Numbered from the stretch's first letter, positions 35,061 through 49,000 are shown. The stretch is 64,000 nucleotides of DNA from Lineus longissimus (GCF_910592395.1 NC_088315.1:17715808-17779807), one strand, 5' to 3'. Notes: generated from the sequence alone by a model not told the origin. A program made the numbers and translations.

Positions 35061-36372
35061 CTGTCTTTGGTACGCCAAGCTCTTTTCTTTTCCCCTATTT
35101 TCGCCCAACTAAAACCAGTCCCTTTCTTACAAAATTGTTGCCCCATACTCGCATAGTTTGATGTACATTTGTATTGCACATGCGCATACACACAGCAGCA
35201 GTGTACATTATGTCCTTGGCCTTAAGACAAGTCCATGAAATCACAACAAGGACGAAATGACATGTTGTCTTCGATTTTGAGACCGCGTCCTCGTTCTAGT
35301 GTCCTTTGTGGTGGCAGGCAATGAGGCTAGTAGTTTTTAGTACTACACCATCCCTACCAGGTTGTTTTTTTGTCGGCTGTGCTGTGATGATTGATTTTGA
35401 TGAAGTGCAAGGATGACGAGATTGAGACAGACGCTCCTACGTCCGAGACGACGAGGGATGTCGTCCATCGACTCCATTGTCGAACATCAAAACTGTTGAA
35501 TGGAGAAAGGAGACATTTATAGTAGTCAGCTCATTGACGAGTCGAGCATCGCGCTCATGACATTTGCTTGATGTCTTATAGTTGTTATTGTTGGCAGACA
35601 GTGAAGATGGACGGTTGATTTTGAAGAAGTGTATTTGGGCACTATCCAGTCATGTATTTCAGTCCCCTAGAAGGGTCACTGTGGCTTATGGCATTGTCCA
35701 ATGGTCACATCACAATTCGCTAGATCGCATTACTATTCTGATGTACAACGGTGGTTACAGAAGAAATCTTTCACAGCCTGGATGTCTCCACGCCCAAGGC
35801 GAGTGATGCCCCACCCTGGAAGTAGATTCACATGTCCTGAGATTGTGTACCTTCTTGCTGGGCAGGGCATCGTCAACCTGGAGTCCAGGAGATGCTGAAT
35901 ATCTGAGTTGTGACTGGTACGGGACAAACTCAAATACCTGATTGTGACTCTGTTCCTTTTGTCTTCACAGTCCTTGCAGTGGTGCAAGACACTTAGATAT
36001 TTCTGTTACAGTTGTGCGTCTGTCTTCCAAGGCCCTAGGCCTATGTGATGCTGGGTTAGTTTCATGATCTCCACAGGTGTGGCGTTCTTGACATCCAGCC
36101 CAAGTCTTGTTCAACTAATCAACAGTCTGAATTGAAGGAGGCCTTATTTTCTCATGAGTGGAGACACTTACAGGGAGAGGGTGGTTGGGTATATCATTTA
36201 TTTTCATTGATTAGATTAGAAGCCAAGAGGGGATCTGTACACTTTAATTGGTCTGAATTGATGGCCTGATTTGTCAATCCCATCAAATGGTTTTCTTTTG
36301 GCTGCCCTGATCCTCAGATTGAACATTTTGAGATTCATAAAGGTGATTTTTAACTATTTCTTTTCTTTACAG

Positions 36373-36492
36373 TTGCAGTGAAACCTTTGACCACTGGAAA
36401 AGGAGGATTAGACAACTGGTTGGACTGAGTGATTCAGCACCACAACCTCAAGTCAAGTCGAAGTTGTCGTTTCAAAGAGAGGTTGATAGCTG
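36373..36492 (+). other. Candidate untranslated exon 5' of ZNF-1 (a)
   Basis: 120 bp bounded by TTTCTTTACAG and CTGGTAAGT. Open in one frame, but that frame does not continue into the next candidate exon, so it is more likely untranslated leader. Confidence 0.35.
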
Positions 36493-37147
36493 GTAAGTCT
36501 GGCTGTGACTCATCATAAGATGCTGATGTAAGACTTGATGTCGACTGATAGTTTCTGTTTCTGTTTCTGTTTCCGCTAACAGAGGAGTAACAGCGCTGGC
36601 TGCTGCTCGGGCCCTCCTCCCTCTATGATGCCTCTCAAAGTTCCTGCGGTAAGGACGCCTAGCTCACGTTGGTTAAATAGCCACTTGTCCCGTCCTCTTT
36701 CATGTCTCCTCCGTCTCCATACGTCCATCCTCTCTTGACGAGTCGCTGTCGACCAGTAGGTGGTGGCTTCAGCTATCTCTTCCTCAATGAGGAGCGATTC
36801 CACGGTGGCGATGACGCTCGCCGGTGTCCGCGTTAGTTTGCCGAAGGTTTCTGCCATCCCTGATAGTACTGATGTCTGCATATGTTAAAAATCTTTTGAT
36901 CCTGATTTTTCTTTATCTATCCGAGTTCTCTTGATGTGAATTGTGCTTTGACCCTCTTTAGAATAATCTTGCTTGCCAGGTTGGAAACATGAGGAGCTTG
37001 CGATGGACTGTCATGGAGTGTAGTTCCAATAAACCCAGTTGGTGCCTCCACTGTATTGGCACATAAAATGCTCATCTCGCCTTGAAGGAGGACTAATCAT
37101 AATAAATTTTATTTTTAACGTTAAGGGTCTGACTTGTTTTCTTACAG

Positions 37148-37224
37148 TTTGACAGTGAACCACCAAAGGGTCAAGTTCTAACATCCGGAGTGAACACCAC
37201 AGTGAAGAACAACCTGAATTACTG
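37148..37224 (+). other. Candidate untranslated exon 5' of ZNF-1 (b)
   Basis: 77 bp bounded by TTTTCTTACAG and ACTGGTAAGC. Shares a CTG|GTAAG donor and an AGTGAA-ACC start with candidate (a), so the two may be diverged duplicates. Confidence 0.35.
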
Positions 37225-37660
37225 GTAAGCCATCCAAAGTTCTCATTATCCACGATATTTATCACAATGTTTCCTTCGCTTGACATCAAAGTTCAATCAG
37301 AGCTTGACACTTACAAATTTGAGTGCACAGAAAAACCTTAAAAAGGGGCAAAGTGCCGTGCTCATAACGTCATCACTATGGCACCATTCAAGGCAAAATG
37401 CTGCCATCAATTTGTCCGAAAGGCAGCCTGGCATGGACATTCAAATTTCCCCTGTTGCCAAGTCAGAAATGTGAGGCAGTGAGGCGAAACAGGAGGGCAA
37501 GGCCTCAATTGCCCCCTCTTGGTTTCAATTCAGCCCAGTTCCGTACTCCTTGGGCTTAGTAGGTTTTAAAGTGGTAACAAAGAGAAGGGGAAATAAACTA
37601 GGAAAGCCAGGATAGACCTTGTCAACGTAGGATAGGATAGGATAGGCCTCCTCAACTGAG

Positions 37661-37815
37661 TACAGTAGAACCTCTATTAAGGACACCCTCAGGACTGACA
37701 AGTGCTGTCGTTAATAGAGAGGTGTTAGAGAGGTCAAATTGAATGGAAACCACCAATTTGGATCAAACCTATTGTCCTTAATTGAGAGGTGTCCATTAAG
37801 GGAGGTTCCACTGTA
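37661..37815 (+). mobile_element. TA-flanked MITE, family 1, copy 13
   Basis: Slightly deleted (155 bp), TACAGTAGAACCTCTATTAA to GGAGGTTCCACTGTA. Confidence 0.8.
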
Positions 37816-38103
37816 TCGGTCATATTGTTCCCTATTCCCCTCCCCATCCCAAACAGGCTGTTGCCCTTGAAGTATCTGACGAAGGGTGTTGCGTAGTGTA
37901 CCCTATTTGTAAAACTTTTTCTGAAAAATTTGATAACTTTTTCTGAAAATGTAGCTCATCACTATCAGGTTTTTGATGAGTTTGTCAAGTTGTAGTCTGC
38001 TGAGGAACAATAAACCTGTTTTTTTATGTACTGTTCATTGTCTGGTGTGTAATAAAATTGTAATATTTGGCAAGTTTGCTACCAAAGTGTGATTTCCTTG
38101 CAG

Positions 38104-38271
38104 CGGTACTCCAGTCGTGTATGGAAAATTCTTTGTCAGTCGACTGATTTCTCGGACTTGCTGCTATTCGTGGATGTGACGTGTTAAACTGTGGTTGACA
38201 AAATACCAGCACCCGGACAAAGGCAAAACCAGATCAGTTTGGAATTGGAAGGAGGTATCTGTCTACTACTG
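38104..38271 (+). other. Candidate untranslated exon 5' of ZNF-1 (c)
   Basis: 168 bp bounded by TTTCCTTGCAG and TACTGGTAAGTG. Stops occur in the frames continuing from (b), which supports a leader exon rather than coding sequence. Confidence 0.35.
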
Positions 38272-38302
38272 GTAAGTGATTTGAAATGTACATGTAATGA
38301 TC

Positions 38303-38612
38303 AACCTCTTGAATCCCAAAACTTGAAAATCCCGGGATCCCAGGGTGGTCACCAGGTTGCGAAATTGGGTCTGACTTTCACGATGTAAAGCGCCCGCATA
38401 CAACTGCCCAAGTGCGGTACCAAGGCGCCATCTACCCAGGCATGCTCCAACTGACCCTACTGTTACCTGTATATCAAACACGCTAAAACAAGCAATAAAC
38501 TAGCGTCCCAGCTCAAGGGAATAAAAATATCACTGAGACCGACCTGTCGGTCATTGGGAAAAAACTTTATTTCAAAATGACCGACTGGTCGGTCACCGGG
38601 ATTCAAGAGGTT
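38303..38612 (-). mobile_element. MITE with AACCTCTTGAATCCC ends and GACCGAC hairpins, copy 2
   Basis: Inverted relative to 22389-22691 and about 310 bp long. The two palindromes read GACCGACCTGTCGGTC and GACCGACTGGTCGGTC. Overall similarity to copy 1 is high, including CCATCTACCCAGGCATGC. Confidence 0.85.
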
Positions 38613-38959
38613 AAACCCTCATCAGTATTCACCACAGTTTTTAAGTTAAGAGGGAGGAGGTAATATATTGTTTTTTGTTTTCGCCTCGTTTTCGCGCGCC
38701 CTGGGATAATTGTACTTAAATTCTTGGGAAAAGGTCCCATTTAGAAGATTTCAAGGACTTCAGAGGCATTTTAAAGGCATTTGGGGTCATTATGAAGCAT
38801 TTTAAGGTGGTTAAAACAAATTAGGAGGTCATTTTCAAAAATTAAGAGGCCTTGCAACTGTGATTCAATGTGATGGGTCACATTGGTTGTTTCAAATTTA
38901 AGCGCTCAGTTTTTATCTTATCGGGGTGTTAGTGTCTACTATTTGACCTGCTTTAGTTG

Positions 38960-39122
38960 TACAGTAGAACCTCTTTACTATGGACACCCTATGGACTTGT
39001 GGTGTCCTTTTAAAATAAAGAGGTGTCCTGATTAAAGTGATCAAATTCAATGGAAACAACCACTTTGTGACCAAAGTGGTGTCCTCAATAGAGAGGTGTC
39101 CGCTAAGGGAGGTTCCAATGTA
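38960..39122 (+). mobile_element. TA-flanked MITE, family 1, copy 14
   Basis: Diverged copy, TACAGTAGAACCTCTTTACT to GGAGGTTCCAATGTA. Confidence 0.75.
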
Positions 39123-40061
39123 TTTTTTATCTGCCAAAAGAAAATGAAATTCTACACAAATCTTGCAGCAAGCATGCAGTGCGCGATTGCTGGAACAGAT
39201 CTAATCTAACGAAACTTTTGACATTCTCACCCTGGAGAATCAGTACCCCAACTAACCGAGACTTGTCCTAATCTTGTCTAGTCATGGCAGGCTTTCCAAC
39301 TTACTGAGCAGTGATGCCTGGAAGAGACCTTGGAATAGGTGTGCATCAAAAGAAAAACTTTCAAAAAATTTGCTCATTGGTAAATTAACTAAAATATCCT
39401 GTGTCCATCTGATGACTAGGAGACTTGGACATCATGTGAATTAAATTTTGAAGTAAATTGACCACCAGGTTCACATTGTACATGTCGCACACACACAAGA
39501 CCTGTTCCTGCATACTTTGCAATTTGTTTGCTATTGACCGGGAGGGAAAACCTTGCATTTTTCTCTACATGTACTTGTAGTTAGTACATGTACATGTAGA
39601 TGCAATTTATGCTTGAAGAACCTTATTACCAGCTGAACACAAAGTTGTTGTGTTTGGTGAATCGCAATACAGTTTCTCCAATGTAATTTTTTTTTAATTC
39701 TTCTTTCTTGGGACAGGCCAGCTTGGCAAGTTGGAATGCCTGCTTGATTCTCAGCAAGCTGGGGAATTGATTCTTCAGGGTGATTCAGATGTTTTTGATG
39801 AAATTGGATTTAAAATCTTCCTTTCAGTTCTTTGTCATGCATGTCACGTTGCCCTGCTGTCATGGCCGTGGTTCACTGCTGTGGAGATCGTTGCATCTAA
39901 AAACAGTGAGCACTGCATGGTGTTATCATTTGCCACCCAAATTAAAAAAAACTTCCAACTATCTTTTCAGATTTGGTGCCTTTGAAGACGGGTGTGCTGA
40001 TTCATGCATTCATAGATCGGATGAAATGATTTTTCCCTGAACGTCAACATAACTTTGTAAA

Positions 40062-43000
40062 ATGGCAGACGAAGCTGAAACCGTCGTCTACGAGATCGTG
40101 GAACAGGAGGTGGTTTCTGGTGATAATCAGCAAAACCAAACTGACCACACAAATGAAGCGGTGCAGTTGCTTGTCCAGGCTTATGAGTATGGCAACCAAC
40201 AAGGTACGCCCGAGGCCAACTCAGACGCCGTCCAGTTGATGGTGCAGCAGGAGGAAGGGCAGCTCATCTCTGTGGATCTCCAGTCCGCAAACTTTGCTGC
40301 AGATGGCGTCCAGTTACTTGTAGAGGCAAGCCAACTCGACCAACTTGCTTCAATGGGTGAGATTACAGTTGCCCCTCTCGTTGATGGGATCCACATGCTG
40401 GCGGAAGCGTCAGAGGTTCAGCAGGTTCAAATGAAAGAACCCGAGAATAAAATTATCGACGAGTATGCGACGTTTGTGTGTCAGGTTTGTAGCAGGACGT
40501 TCATATCTAACGTGGCTTTGCAGAAGCATCTTCAGGCGCATCGAGAAAAAGGGGTGGTGGTTCCACAGAGTACTACTGGCTTTCCGTGCGACATTTGCGA
40601 GAAGATGTATCTTTCTAAGCGAGCGTGGCTGAGGCACAGACAGACTGTGCACATGGGCATGAAGTGGGATGCGAAGAAACGTGACGACAAGAGGTCTGAA
40701 GTTACGGGCGGTGACGAGGAGGCGGAAGATGGTATCGAAGCCGATCGATTCTTCGGGAATCCCGAAACAGAAGTTGAAGATGAGGAACACGTGACTGCTG
40801 AAGATGAAGCCAAAAAACTTGAGGAAGAGATGAAGATTGACAAAATTACTGCCCAAGCGAGAAAAGATGGATTTGTCTTGCGCTGTGGTGAATGTGACCG
40901 TATCTACCCATCAAAATGGTCTCTGAAGCGCCACATGCTTCTAGTACATGCGCCTGACCAAAAGGGGTTTGGTGACATTTCATGTACGCTCTGTGTGAAT
41001 ACCTTCACGCATCAGGAAGCTTTGGTGGAGCACATGAATGAGGTGCACTTTGCTCGCTCACAGCCTGTGCCAAAGCAGCCTACTGAGGGTGAAGATGAAC
41101 AAGCAATGTTTATTGATGAGGGCGCGCCAGGAGAAAGAGCCCCTGGGGAGGCTCTGGGAGAGAAAGCGACTGGAGGGGTTGCCTCTGCAGAAGCTGCTGT
41201 CGAGATGAGTCCTGAGGATGAAGGTCCACCAGAAGATTCAGATGAAGAATGGAAGCCCGGCGACTCATCAAGATTTTGTTGTGGACTTTGCGATAAATCT
41301 TACTCACAGAAAGTAAAATTGAAACAACATATGATAAAGTGTCATTTCGATGAAACTGGCATGCCGAAAGGCAAAACCGATGGCCGACCTCGCAATGTTG
41401 TTTGTGCGGTTTGTGACAAGAAGTATCTCAATATCGATGGGCTGAGACGTCATATAAAAACAGTACATGGGATCGAGGAGGAAGAAATGGAGTCTGAATC
41501 CGACCATGACTCTGACTTGGATGACGAGGTGAGCAGAGCAGAACATAAGCAACAGGCAGAAGACGACATTGGAAGAGGAGATGATGGAAGGCAAGCAGAC
41601 GTACAAGTTGTAGAAGACAAACAACAAGCAGACGTCAAGGAACTGGCAGACGACAAAACCAATCCTGAACCACAGCCTGGGACATCTGCTTCTTATGTTG
41701 AAGATAAACCAAAGGAAGAGAAGGACTCGGACGAGACGAGCAACAAAGAGGAATATCTTTCTGGTCATGGTTTGAAACGACACAGACCTGAATCAGAGGA
41801 TGGGGAACCTGAATCGAAAAAGAAAAAACTGGATGTTGAGAACTATCTCCAGGCATCACCGGTTGTTGGTGATTTGACCTGCAGTCCTTGTAGTAAGACC
41901 TTTGCACATAAATGGTCATTGGAAAAGCATTTAAAGACATCTGTTCATAAATTAGCACTGAAAGATTGGCGAGAGAAGGGTTTTGCGATGCCGGTTATTG
42001 AGAAAAATATTGATGCTGCTGTCGACAATGAATCACAAATGTCTGAAAGTTTTGTCTGTGAACCGTGTGACAAATCTTTTTCCAGTCAGTATTCGCTTGA
42101 TAGGCACATGAGATCTTTGATACATAAAGAGGTTGTAGGAGAAGATGCGAAAGGTTCCGAATCTGCACCACGAATTGGTGCTGATATCAGTAAAGTTGTA
42201 GAAAAGGTAGTACAGAATCCTGATTCTGACCCGAAAGAATTTCGTTGTGCGCCATGTGGCAAAAGTTTTTCTCACGAGTTTTCGCTAAATAGGCATCTTA
42301 TGTCCATCTTGCATAAAAGTCCGGGTACGTTCCATGAAATTAAGTGGGGTGGATTTGAGTGTACTGTTTGTGGTGGTACGGTATCGACCGCTAAAGGTTT
42401 ACAGGGGCATCTTGATAGCCAGGTGCACAAGAGTGCACATGGCAATTCCAAATCTGATGACAAAGATGAATCGTTTATTCAAAACGAAAATGGTGAGTAC
42501 GAGTGTTCGCTTTGTGATAAAGTGTACGCACAGAGCTTTTCTTTGAAGAGGCATATGGAGTCTCCACTGCACAAGGGCAAAGTGGCAGAATTGGCAAATA
42601 AGGCCTTGGTTGGTGATACGTCCATGGAGCAGGTGAATGAATCGATGGAGCAGGATGAAGAAGGAGATGAGTACCAATCTTCCCCGTCGAACACCAGTTT
42701 TTCTTCCCATCGTAATTCGAGGCGGCATTTGGAGTCCAAGCAGCATAAGGATAACGTGAAGGAGAAAGAGGGGAAGAAAGTCAAAGAAAGGGAAACCAAC
42801 AGCGTGCGATATGAATTCTTCACTCAAACCAAGGCTGGGGAATACAGATGCAAGGATTGTGGCGTGACCATTGGGTCAACTAGTCACTTGAACAGGCATT
42901 TGGAAACCCAAATGCATAAAAACAACCATAAAGCAAAGGAGGCTGAAGAAGACGACGAGGAAAAAGAAGAACTAGTAGATGAAGAAAAAGAAGAAGAGGA

Positions 43001-46000
43001 ATCAATGGCCCCTAATCCTGCTGGTCGGTATGAATGCATACTTTGTGAAACGACCTACTCGAGTTCTCATCATTTGAAGAGGCACTACAATACCCAGTTG
43101 CATAAAGATGCTGTTTATGAGGCCTCTCTAAAGCGCCTACAAAAAACTCCATTGGCCAAGATGCTGTCAGGTAAAGTTGGGGAGAAAAGCACACCAGAGG
43201 GACCGCCAAAGGTGGAGTTCCCTTGTCGGCCTTGTGGGAAGTCGTTCCCGTTCAAGTACACTTATGAACAGCACCTCGGATCCCCAGTGCACAAAAGTAA
43301 CGTTCGTGCGGAGTTTGAGAGGCGCCTCAGATCTCCAGGTATCGAGTCTGCAGATCAAGATCTACCCGGTGGACAGTTTGTTTGTGAGCCGTGTCGTACA
43401 AACTTTACCACCAAGAAATCTTTGATGCGTCATTTCCAGTCGCTGGTACATAAGAGCAAATTGGAAGCAGCTAAGAAGCCCTTCAGTATCACTCCAGCCG
43501 AAGCTCCAGCAGAGGAAACGCCAGCTGAAAATCCAGTTGTGAAGACTCCAGCCAGAGACCCGGTGGAGAAAATTCAAGCTGAGAAAACTCCAGCACAAGA
43601 TCATGTAGCGAAATCTCCAGATAAAAATCCTGCAGATGAAGATCCTTCAATGAAAGAGGAGCATGTCGGTAAGTTTGCTTGCAAGCCATGCGGTTCCCTG
43701 TTCTCCAGTGAGAAATATTTGCTACGACACCAGGGAACTGCTTTGCATAAACGAAAAGTAGATGAGGTTGGGGCTGACCCTGATAAGACCATAGAAGAGG
43801 AGCTGTGTGATTTTGCCTGCTATGTCTGCGGGAAAGTCTACATCGAGAAGCCGTTCTTGGATGAGCACTTGAAGTTGCACAGCAAAGACGAACTAGCAGT
43901 TGGCAGAAAGGACTCTGAAGCAGTTGGTACTGGACAGGACCAGCCAGACGTTCGAGGAGCTCGTGTTTACCCTTGCGGGGTGTGTGATAAGTGTTTCCAG
44001 CATCCTAAGGGGTGGAAAAGACATGTGCTCAAATTCCATTCCGGCAAAGCAGGTCCTCATCAGAGTGCAAGCTCTAAAAAGGAAGAAAAGCTTCACACTG
44101 ATTTTGGCAAATTTCAATGTGATCTCTGCGATAAATATTATCGCTATAGACGTGGTTTGATCGAACATCGCCAAAGAATCCACAAGGAAGGCGTTGGAAA
44201 AGATTCTGATGGTGACTTGGACGAAGATGAGGACCAGGATAGTCTGACTTGCAACGTTTGTGACAAAGCGTTTCCGTTTCAATTTTCACTCGAGAGGCAT
44301 TTGCAAAGGGTGCATGGAATTGAGCCGGTGTATGTGGACGTAAGTCAGGTTGAAAATTTGCCTGAAGGTGGAGAGAAAGCAAGTACAAGTAGGGATATAA
44401 GTTTGACAGAAGATGGGCAGCAGCCTAGCACAAGTCAAGATACAGGTTTAGTAGGAGATGCAGAGCAAGCCAGTGCACGTCAGCCTGAACTGACTCCCAA
44501 GATGTCGGGTAACACGCATCCTTGTCATATCTGTGATAAGGTTTATCCACACTGGCATTCTTTGATCAAGCATCTGAGCGAGTCTCACCCAGAATTGAAA
44601 TTGGTTCTTGAGCAGACGACAGAAAACAAGGTCGTTGGCAGTGAAGGAGAAGATGAAGATCCTAAAAAGCAAGATCCACAAGGCAGAGGAGAATTCCCTT
44701 GTGATGTGTGCGACAAGGTCTACCCGTATGAAAGAGGTTTAAAGAGGCACAAGCAGTCGGTCCATGAGATGCACGAATTTGATGAGTCCCCGAAGGCCAA
44801 ATATGTGGAGTTGGATCGTTCAAGGACGAGCACACCGGTTATAGCTTTAACTGGGTTGGAGTCGTTTACTAAGGTTGGAGAAAACAGGTATCCTTGCGGA
44901 GTTTGTGACAAGGTCCTGCTGTCTAGGACAACGTGGAAAAGACATCGCCAGTCTCATGAACCGAAGGAATTGGAGAAATTTGTCATGGCGACTGAGATGG
45001 AGGCGGGACCTGTTGAAGCAAATCAAGAACAGAGTCTCGGAGTGGATGAAGCAAAACCTGCAAAGAAAGTTACTCCAAGACGTAAGGAAAGCAAAGATAT
45101 TGCTGATAATGAAGACAATTTTTGCAAGGCATGCAATAAATCGTACCCTCGGAAATATGCATTGGCAAGACACATGGAGACTCAGATGCATCAGATAGCT
45201 GAGGGCCTCTACTTAGAGAGGCAAAAGTCGGGGGAAATTCCAATGGAAACGCAAGAGAAAGCCAAGACTCCATTCAAGAAAGTGGGGACTCCATCCAAGC
45301 AAGTACGAGAAGGTGATGAACAGCAAAATGAGGCAGGGGAAGCGCCAAAAGAACATCAACTACTTGAAAAGCATCCTACGGAGGAAAATATGTTCATCTT
45401 GCGTCAGGGTGATGGACTTGATCAGAATTTTGTTATTTTACAACAAGAAAGTGAGGGTGGAGGCCAGGAAAATGTTATGATTGTTGTGCAGTCTGCGCCT
45501 GATGGGAGCACGCAAGAGACATTGACGCAAAATGATCAGCCGATGATTACACAGGAAGAACTGCAGAATGCTCCTGATGAAAAGGAGCCAGGTTCAGAAA
45601 CTCCAATGGAGACGGATGCCAATTCGGGAAATGTTGCAATGGAGTCTGTAGAGACGGCTCTAGGTAGTGGTGAGGTGGAAATGGCAGCTGAGAGTTTGAT
45701 TCTACAGATGGCACCGAACTTGGACTTGTCCCAGATTGGAGAATTGCACATCCAAATCGTACCGGAGGAGGAAGCTGAGCGTAATCTTTCGATCACGTCT
45801 CAGCTAATACAGAACATGACTGTGCCCACCTCTACTATAGAGAAGTCATATAAGAGTTCAAAAGGAGCTTTTCATTGCGGCATTTGTGACAAGTATTACC
45901 CCTGGAAATGGTCATTGAAGCGACACATGCTGCAGTCACACTATATTAAAGAAGAAGGTGGTATGTTGACAGATTCCATCGCAGCCCGGCACGCTTACAA

Positions 46001-49000
46001 GGCTCCTCTGCGGTATCAATGTGAGGAGTGTGAGGCGTCCTACTCTCATAAAAATAACTTGCGCATTCACATTGAGAGGCAGCATCTTCATCTTATGGAC
46101 GAGGATGGAAATATTGCCGGATCCACTGATGTGGGAGAAGACAGAGATCAAGCATCCGTCGACCCTTGTAATTATCCCTGTATTAGGTGCGATGAAATCT
46201 TTGCGACAAAAAGTGATCTAGAAATACATCATTGTTCGAAAGCCCCCATGAAGGTCGAGAGTACAGGTACAGGTGAAGACGAGGTTTTGCCTGAGAGTAT
46301 GGGGGAAGACAAGGAGGTACCTGATGTCCAGGAGGTAGAAGACCAGAGTGATCCACCTCCAACGAAGGCAAGGAATACCACAGTTCTGTGTGACTTGTGC
46401 GCGGTGTGTTTTCCGACCACGAACTCTTGGGAACGACACAAATGCAAAGAACAGGACAGTGACATCGGAGTGGCTGTGGAGAGAAAATTTGTAGCTGCTC
46501 AAGATTTCGTTACGGACATGGCAGCTGTTCCTGTAGAATTCGTCGATCAGCAGCAGGAATTGGAGCAATTGTTACCAACGTCTGAGGATGGCCAAGAAGA
46601 TTATGATCTAGACGGTAATCGTCTGGACTTTGGTGGTCTTGCTGTTATGAAAACGGACGATGATGGAAATGAGTTACGAGATAGTCGGGAGAAAATACCG
46701 TTCCTTTTTGCTTGTGACTACTGCGATCGCTGGTACCCTTCGCAGGTAACACTACGTGAACATCTGCAAACGTCTCACAACGTTGAGGGGTCGACACTGC
46801 CAACAAAGTTCAAGAGGCCATCGCGTTATGATAATGACGGTGAATACGCCTGTGAGCTGTGTGAGAGCAGATACCGCTACAAAAGAGGCTTAGTTGAACA
46901 CGTGAAAGAGCACAAGTGTGAGTTCGATAAGTACATCATCGAAGATCAGATTAAGTTGGCAAGTTTGAAAGAGCCGACAGAGTTTCTATGCGATGTCTGT
47001 GGAATCGTATCGGTGTCGAAAGATTCCTTGCGACATCATCTGCGTTCCCACGAGAAGGAAGAACAGAAGCAGTTCCTGTGTGAAGTCTGTGGTTTGAATT
47101 GCCACACCAAACGGGAGAAAAAGTTGCACTTGAAGACACATAAAAGTGACAAGACGGACTGGCGGTGTGATGTTTGTGATAAGGTTTTTCCAGTTCACCG
47201 ACAGCTGCTGATCCAGACGCATATCGGCTCCCACACGGGAGACAAGCCTTTTGAGTGTCAAATCTGTGGCAAACGACTCCTCCGTAAATGCCACTTGCAG
47301 AGCCATCTGAAACGACACGAGTCGGAGAAGACGATTTACGTTTATGAGTGCGGAGAGTGTGGGAAACGATTCCGGCAGCGAAGTCATTTGAAAGTCCATA
47401 TCATGTCTCATAATGGTGAGAAACCACATGAATGTCCAGATTGTGGAAAAAGGTTCCTCATGCACAGCCATATGAAGTATCATCAAAAGACGGTCCATGC
47501 TATCGTCAAACCGGCAAATTTTACCTGCGACCAGTGTGGTCAGTTATTCGTCCATAAACATCATTATAAGACCCACATGATGAGGCATTCCGGTGAGAAA
47601 CCGTACGAGTGTGACCGTTGTGGGAAGCGGTTTATTCAGCGGTCACATTTGAAGACTCATATTATGACTCACACAGGCGAGAAACCGCACGAGTGTGACC
47701 ATTGTGGGAAGCGGTTTTTGATGAGCAGCCATCTCAAGTCGCATATGATCAGTACACATTCGTCGGAGAAAGCGTTTGAATGTGGGGTCTGCGGTAAAAA
47801 GTGTGTGACCCACGGCCAGTTTAAGTCCCACATGAAGGTTCATGCAGGACTACGAGGCATTCCTGGGAGGAGGTTCGCCGTGCCTGCCCCTAAACCAGCA
47901 ACACCACGCTGGAGCAACCCGCTGGAAGTCTTATCAAGTATCATCGTGGATTCAGATAATCAGTTTGGCGCTGCGAATATTGTTCCAATGTCCGAATCGA
48001 ATTCTCATGTGCAGGTTGAAGTTTTGAACAGCATTCAAAGCATTGCACCAGAACAGGGCAATCAAGTGGAAAGCCAGGTTGAGGTCGCATCAAGTGCCTT
48101 GGGGGAGACGCAGCAAGTGGAGGGGCAAGAGGTTGCCGCTGGTAGAGGAAGCAATGTCTCAGTTTATCAACCTGGGTCTGGTGCGAAGATTGATCCGTCG
48201 TCCTGTATCCTTATTATACCAGAATCCAGCTCCCAACCTAGCCAGTCGAGTGGGTTCCGTATTCTACCAGAAATGAATTCCGAAGATCAGCCGACGTCTG
48301 CCATCCTCATCTCGCACAATGTTCCAAGGTCGAGCGTAACTTTGGAGCCGTCGACCATGCGCGGTGCGTACATTATATCCGAGTCTGATTTTGAAGGTGA
48401 AATCGACGGGACGTCGGGTCTAAGGATTGTACGAGATGCTGCGGAGCAGTCCTCGACTGTTGAGGTTGTTCCGGAGATCAACATGGGACAGGAGGGAACC
48501 CCGATGGAAGAGGAATCGTCAGAACAAGTTGAGCAGACAACAACGATATATGTTGATGAAGCAGGCAATCCAATCGATCCGGCTACGACTCTTGGTTACT
48601 TCCCGGTTCAAGAATCCGGGACGTATTTGGCGTCTGCTTCTCAGATGGAGGCAGGTTCAACGATAAATGTTGTCTTGGAAGCTGACCCCCTTGAGACCAA
48701 GACGGATGAATTAACCTCCGAAACGGCTGGATTAGAGTCGAGCCAAACTGTAGTCTATGTAACGGAGCCGGAGATGGATACAAAGTTTGTCCCGCCAACA
48801 GCTGTGACCGCGGGCAATGTTGAAGAAGGTAAAAGTCTTGTTTATGCTAGTATTCAGGAGTTGGAACAGGCAGCTTCAGAGGAAGGGAGAACTATTGTTT
48901 ATATGGAGGAGTCGCAAGAAGCGGGTGACTCAGAGGGGATGGCCCAAATTGTTTACATGCCTGACACAGCCCCGAAAACCGAGCCAGGAGCAGTTACAGA

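Noticed and set aside
36576-36881. 101-codon open frame on the minus strand
   Set aside because: No recognised domain, no splice context, begins in a TTTCTG-type simple repeat, and lies in the presumed ZNF-1 leader region. Probably chance.
36373-38271. Coding exons upstream of ZNF-1
   Set aside because: The three splice-bounded segments do not share a compatible open frame, and ZNF-1 has its own well-placed ATG at 40062.
46986-47498. Long antisense frames opposite the ZNF-1 finger array (also 55433-56161 opposite ZNF-2)
   Set aside because: Repeated finger codons keep the reverse frame open; the peptides look like no family and vanish with the array.
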